Of a stretch of DNA of 64,000 bases, positions 60,781 to 64,000 are shown in pieces (the stretch's first letter is position 1; each line of letters opens with the position of its first letter). Position numbers and translations under genes: made by a program. The notes under the pieces were generated by a model. It was not told where the DNA came from and ran no database searches. It saw only the letters and a list, made by a program, of their open reading frames with translations. Origin of the DNA: UBA9620 sp965220695 (lineage in GTDB: Bacteria > Acidobacteriota > Vicinamibacteria > Vicinamibacterales > UBA8438); the NCBI GenBank assembly GCA_965220695.1, contig OZ244838.1, forward strand, positions 4,774,001-4,838,000, given 5' to 3'.

Positions 60781-62185
60781 GACGGTCCGCGCCGCGGTCG
60801 AGCACGCGTCGGGAAGCGTCCGGGGCGGCGTGTGTCGGCCTACCGCCCTCGACCCCTACCTGCCGTTCATTCGCGACACCCTGGCCCAGTACCCCCGGCT
60901 GCGCGCCACCCGCATCCACGAGATGGTCCGCCAGCGCGGCTACCCGGGCTCGGTCATCCAGGTCCGCCGCCTCGTGCGGCGCCTGCGGCCCGAGTCCACC
61001 CGCACCGTCTACCGCCGCGTCGTCACCCTGGTGGGCGAGCAAGGTCAAGTGGACTGGGGCTCCTTCGGCAAGGTCCGCATCGGACACGGCACACGCGCCG
61101 TCTCCGGATTCGTCATGGTCCTCGGCTACTCGCGCGCCATCGCCGCCCTCTTCACCCTCGACCAGACCCTTGAGAGTTTCCTCCGCGGACACGTCGAGGC
61201 CTTCGAGGCCCTGGGCGGCATCGCCCGCACGCTCGTCTACGACAACCTCCGCAGCGCTGTGCTCGACCGCCGCGGTACCGCCGTCCAGTTCCATCCCCGC
61301 CTGCTCGAGCTCGCCGGCCACTACCACTTCGCCCCCCGACCCTGCACACCGGGACGCGGAAATGAGAAGGGGAAAATCGAACGGCAGATCCAATACCTAC
61401 GGCACGCCTTCTTCGCCGCTCGGCCCTTCCGCGACCTCGACGACCTCAACGCCCAGTTCCGACGCTGGCGAGACGACATCGCCCACCAACGCCGCCACCC
61501 CGAGCAACCCGACCGCACCGTTGCCGAGGTCTGGGCCGACGAGCAGCCCCGGCTGCTGCCGCTCCCCGCCCATCCCTTCGAGACCGACCTCGTGCGCGTC
61601 GTCCGCTCCGGCAAAACCCCCTACGTCCGCTTCGACCGCAATCTCTACTCCATCCCCCACACCCGCGTCCGCAAGCCCCTGACCCTGCTCGCCAGCGACA
61701 CCCGCGTCCGCATCCTCGACCAGCAGACCGAGCTCGCCCGCCATCGCCGCACCTACGACACCGGACAGACCGTCGAGGACCCCGCGCACCTGGAAGGCCT
61801 GCTCGCCGCCACCCGTCAGGCCAACGTCCACACCACCCGCGACCGCCTCCGCGCCGCCGTCCCCGCCACCGCCGCCCTCTTCGAACGGCTCGCAGAGCGC
61901 GGGGAGGCGCTACGACCCCACGCCACCAGGCTGCTCGCGCTGCTCGACGACTACGGGCCGCAGGAACTCGCCGCCGCCGTCGACGACGCCCTCCAACGAG
62001 ACGCCCTCGGCGCCGGCTCCATCACCCACATCCTCGAAACGCGCCGGCGACAGCGCGGACTCAAACCCCCGCTCCGGCTTACCTTGCCCGACCGCCCGGG
62101 ACTGCGAGACCTCGACGTCCAGCCCCACGACCTGGAGACCTACGATGCCCTCGGACAACACACCCCCGACGACGCTGGCGACTGA
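60683..62185 (+). CDS. istA: IS21-family transposase IstA
   Basis: 500 residues. ATG 60683 has AAGGAGG before it. The N-terminal helix-turn-helix reads KLGTIAAQLGLHRETVRAAV; the integrase-like core has GEQGQVDWGSFG (first Asp), LVYDNLRSAVLD (second Asp) and RGNEKGKIERQIQYLRHAFF (catalytic Glu), a complete DDE triad. The C-terminal part has the Mu-type NLYSIPHTRVRKPLTLLAS. It makes the strand-transfer reaction with IstB as ATP-dependent helper. The reading frame looks intact. Confidence 0.95.
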   Translation: MITPAQRAEIRRLYYSEHWKLGTIAAQLGLHRETVRAAVEHASGSVRGGVCRPTALDPYLPFIRDTLAQYPRLRATRIHEMVRQRGYPGSVIQVRRLVRRLRPESTRTVYRRVVTLVGEQGQVDWGSFGKVRIGHGTRAVSGFVMVLGYSRAIAALFTLDQTLESFLRGHVEAFEALGGIARTLVYDNLRSAVLDRRGTAVQFHPRLLELAGHYHFAPRPCTPGRGNEKGKIERQIQYLRHAFFAARPFRDLDDLNAQFRRWRDDIAHQRRHPEQPDRTVAEVWADEQPRLLPLPAHPFETDLVRVVRSGKTPYVRFDRNLYSIPHTRVRKPLTLLASDTRVRILDQQTELARHRRTYDTGQTVEDPAHLEGLLAATRQANVHTTRDRLRAAVPATAALFERLAERGEALRPHATRLLALLDDYGPQELAAAVDDALQRDALGAGSITHILETRRRQRGLKPPLRLTLPDRPGLRDLDVQPHDLETYDALGQHTPDDAGD

Positions 62186-62972
62186 CCTCCGACGACTCGG
62201 ATTCAATCGCACCGCCGACGACCTCAACGACCTCGTCGCCACAGCCACCCGCAAACGCTGGAGCACGACCGTGCTGCTCGAACACCTCGTCGCCGCCGAA
62301 CTCGAAGACCGACAGCGCCGCAGCGTCGAGCGCCGACTCACCTGCGCCCGACTGGGACGCTTCAAGCCCCTCGCCGACTGGGACTGGGACTGGCCCACCG
62401 CCTTCGACCGACCGGCCCTCGAACGCATCCTCACCCTCGATTTCCTCACCCGCGGCGAGAACGTCATCCTCGTCGGAGCCCAGGGCCTCGGCAAGACCAT
62501 GCTCGCCAAGAACATCGCACACCAGGCCATCCTCGCCGGACACTCCGCCCTCTTCACCACCGCCGCCGACCTCCTGCTCAACCTCAACGGACAGGAGACG
62601 GCCCGAGCCCTCGAACGACGCCTCCGACACTACACCCGGCCATCACTACTCGTGGTCGACGAAGTAGGATTTCTCGCCTACGACGCACGGGCCGCCGACC
62701 TGCTCTTCCAGCTCGTCAGCCGCCGTTACGAGCACCGCTCCCTGCTCATCACCACCAATCTGCCCTTCAAGCATTGGGACACCGTGTTCCCAAACGCCTC
62801 CTGCGCCGTCGCTCTGATCGACCGCCTGACCCATCACGTCGAGATCCTTGTCGTCGAAGGCCGCAGCTATCGCCGGCGCGAGGCCGAACTCACCCAGCAG
62901 CAGCGCAAACGACGACGTCCGCGCCGCAACGACTCGCCAGATGGCAACGACTCACCCCGTCGTCGTCAATGA
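62145..62972 (+). CDS. istB: IS21-family ATP-binding helper IstB
   Basis: 275 residues. Walker A GAQGLGKTMLAKNIA, Walker B SLLVVDEVGFLAYDARAADL, and SRRYEHRSLLITTNLPFKHW are standard for IstB/DnaC-like ATPases. It overlaps the end of istA by 41 bp, consistent with translational coupling. The last residues are very basic and run close to the proposed right end of the element. Confidence 0.95.
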   Translation: MPSDNTPPTTLATDLRRLGFNRTADDLNDLVATATRKRWSTTVLLEHLVAAELEDRQRRSVERRLTCARLGRFKPLADWDWDWPTAFDRPALERILTLDFLTRGENVILVGAQGLGKTMLAKNIAHQAILAGHSALFTTAADLLLNLNGQETARALERRLRHYTRPSLLVVDEVGFLAYDARAADLLFQLVSRRYEHRSLLITTNLPFKHWDTVFPNASCAVALIDRLTHHVEILVVEGRSYRRREAELTQQQRKRRRPRRNDSPDGNDSPRRRQ

Positions 62973-63060
62973 ACCCCGTCGACAGCAGTGCAGAAAACGT
63001 CAGTTTCTGGAGACCGCCAACAGTGAACGAGTCCGCTGCGGCTGGATGGGCGGGGGAGGC

Positions 63061-63180
63061 GTGAAGATCACGGCCGACACGAACATTCTGCTCCGCGCGG
63101 TCGTGCAGGATGACGTGGAGCAGGCCGCTGAGGCCCGGGCGTTGCTCCTGCAGGCGGAGGTCATTGCGGTTCCCGCTCCA
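63061..63180 (+). pseudogene. N-terminal remnant of a PIN-domain (VapC-like) toxin
   Basis: GTG 63061 reads VKITADTNILLRAVVQDDVE and QAAEARALLLQAEVIAVPAP, the classic PIN start with the catalytic Asp in ADTNILLR, after which the frame turns into low-complexity residues. Immediately before it, another frame ends in SAAAGWAGEA and TGA (63062-63064), the usual antitoxin C-terminus overlapping the toxin start. The toxin is cut after about 40 codons where an amidohydrolase fragment begins. Confidence 0.7.
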
Positions 63181-63181
63181 G

Positions 63182-63235
63182 CGAGTCGGCCACCGGCGGC
63201 GCACCGGTCAAGTCGATCAGCTGCGCCCCGACCGG
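63182..63235 (-). pseudogene. Short N-terminal fragment of an amidohydrolase
   Basis: The minus strand reads VGAQLIDLTGAPPVADSLE, nearly identical to residues 40-58 of the amidohydrolase at 54593 (VGAQLIDATGGAPVADSVV). Nothing before or after continues the homology. It marks a recombination scar adjoining the toxin fragment. Confidence 0.55.
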
Positions 63236-63250
63236 CTTCCTGTGTAGATC

Positions 63251-63958
63251 ATGGCGAAGCGGATTCTGATCATCGGGAACTCCGACGGCATCGGTGCGGC
63301 AACGACCGCCGCCCTCGTCGCCCGGGGCGGCGGCGTGGTCGGTGTCTCGCGCAGCCCCAGCCCGCTCGTACCGCCAGCCCGCCGAGACGATGGCCACCGA
63401 CACGAGGTGATGGATGTCACCGACCCGGCCTACGGAAAATTGCTGGGTCGGCTTGTCCGCGAGGCCGGTCCCTTCGATGTCTGCATCTACTGCGTGGGCG
63501 TGGGGTCCGAGCTCGAGCTGTCGGACCTGTCGCATGAGGCGCGGGTGTTCGAGGTCAACCTGACGGCGATGGTACGCACGCTCGAGATCCTGCTGCCACC
63601 CTGGCTCGAACGGGGGACAGGTCACTTCGTCGGTCTCTCGAGCATGGCGGACACTCTGCTCAATCCCGGGGCGCCGTCGTATTCGGCCTCCAAAGCAGGA
63701 TTCAGCAACTACCTGCTCGGCATGGCGCTCCGCCTTCGGCCGCATGGGATCGCGGTCACCAATATCCGTTTCGGATTCGTCGACACCAAGATGGCCAAAG
63801 CGGCCAGCAAGCCATTGATGATGACCGCCGATCGCGCGGCCAGGCATCTACTCGACTGCCTCGAGACACGTCCGGTTCAGCTCAGCCGCCCCAGGGTCGC
63901 CGCCGCCGCCGTCCTTCTTGCGCGCTGGCTCCAAGCCATTCGCGTGTGGTGGTCTTGA
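63251..63958 (+). CDS. Short-chain dehydrogenase/reductase
   Basis: 235 residues. The cofactor motif GNSDGIGAAT stands for the usual TGxxxGIG; NxTAMV, then VGLSSMADT and the catalytic YSASK are complete, and GIAVTNIRFGFVDTKM is a normal C-terminal stretch. It lacks a clear signal or membrane anchor, so it is a cytoplasmic NAD(P)-dependent reductase. The substrate is unknown. The gene is intact and is the last one in the window; 63959-64000 shows nothing more. Confidence 0.9.
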   Translation: MAKRILIIGNSDGIGAATTAALVARGGGVVGVSRSPSPLVPPARRDDGHRHEVMDVTDPAYGKLLGRLVREAGPFDVCIYCVGVGSELELSDLSHEARVFEVNLTAMVRTLEILLPPWLERGTGHFVGLSSMADTLLNPGAPSYSASKAGFSNYLLGMALRLRPHGIAVTNIRFGFVDTKMAKAASKPLMMTADRAARHLLDCLETRPVQLSRPRVAAAAVLLARWLQAIRVWWS

Positions 63959-64000
63959 ACGTTGCGGTCGGTCGGGCGGTAGGGCGGTCGGGCGGGGCGT

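Larger units (their letters stand above)
59944..63002 (+). mobile_element. IS21-family insertion element (istA/istB with accessory ORF)
   Basis: The element carries an accessory Cys-rich ORF, an IstA transposase and an IstB ATPase in overlapping order. Likely ends are TGACAAATTCTCGACACTCG on the left (59944) and, read from the right (63002), TGACGTTTTCTGCACTGCTG; both start TGAC and share TTCT and later CTG/TCG. The dinucleotide TG...CA is usual for IS21 relatives. No direct target repeat could be recognised in the flanks. It lies between the antitoxin remnant and a toxin fragment, so it split a toxin-antitoxin pair. Boundaries are approximate. Confidence 0.7.

Noticed and set aside
59930..63016. 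Direct target duplication of the IS21 element
   Set aside because: No matching 4-8 bp direct repeats could be found in the flanks at the proposed ends, so none is claimed.

Overview
The window is high-GC bacterial chromosome, gene-dense on both strands. Its family mix strongly suggests a soil or sediment Acidobacteriota, most likely Vicinamibacteria-like. The clues are three large duplicated MacB/FtsX-type permeases of the acidobacterial ADOP kind, a VWFA-related acidobacterial protein, several secreted PQQ-type beta-propeller oxidoreductases, secreted amidohydrolases and peptidases, and a conserved secreted family of unknown function that occurs three times (one copy cut by the window edge, one complete, one degraded). 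No rRNA, tRNA or phage genes were recognised. The taxonomic call is inference from gene content.

Layout. 1-3.8 kb: tail of the unknown secreted family, two LolE/MacB-like permeases and their ATPase. 3.9-8.8 kb: a di-heme lipoprotein, a small ABM-like protein, a membrane protein with a coupled winged-helix regulator, uppS, and a radical SAM protein that overlaps uppS. 8.9-13.5 kb: a 1220-residue ABC-2 permease/M1-peptidase fusion with its ATPase. 13.5-21.6 kb: secreted enzymes (serine hydrolase, quinoprotein dehydrogenase, amidase lipoprotein, metallo-beta-lactamase fold protein, NHL-type propeller lipoprotein). 22.5-26.1 kb: a possible cytoskeletal locus made of a 918-residue coiled-coil protein, a convergent bactofilin, and a previously easy-to-miss 52-residue membrane protein. 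26.6-34 kb: two further quinoprotein-type enzymes, the complete unknown-family protein and an alpha/beta-hydrolase plus M28-peptidase fusion. 34.4-40 kb: two ADOP permeases. 40.1-45 kb: alpha/beta hydrolase, a GbsR-like regulator coupled to a TIGR01777 epimerase, a secreted metallo-beta-lactamase fold protein, a NIPSNAP protein and a double carboxymuconolactone-decarboxylase protein. 46-48.5 kb: an ABC-2 exporter pair. 48.6-56 kb: a secreted beta-helix protein, a 5'-nucleotidase-like phosphoesterase, the VWFA-related protein and an amidohydrolase lipoprotein. 56-59.3 kb: a third ADOP permease whose PadR regulator survives only as its first codons. 59.3-63.2 kb: a scrap zone of toxin-antitoxin remnants broken up by an IS21-family element. 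The window ends with an SDR oxidoreductase.

How the genes may work together: most products carry Sec signals or lipoboxes, so the region equips the periplasm/outer face for oxidising sugars and alcohols, hydrolysing peptides, amides, nucleotides and polysaccharides, and exporting substrates through several ABC systems. Interspersed are two families of non-coding repeats. One is a palindromic element with terminal TAGCAGCCCGTGG that repeatedly sits on stop codons; the other has a 58-bp core. There is also a 34-bp tandem array. They mark recombination-prone points and often coincide with gene remnants.

The observations most worth following are the coiled-coil/bactofilin/small-membrane-protein locus, the stop-codon-associated repeat family, and the antitoxin-toxin operon split by IS21.
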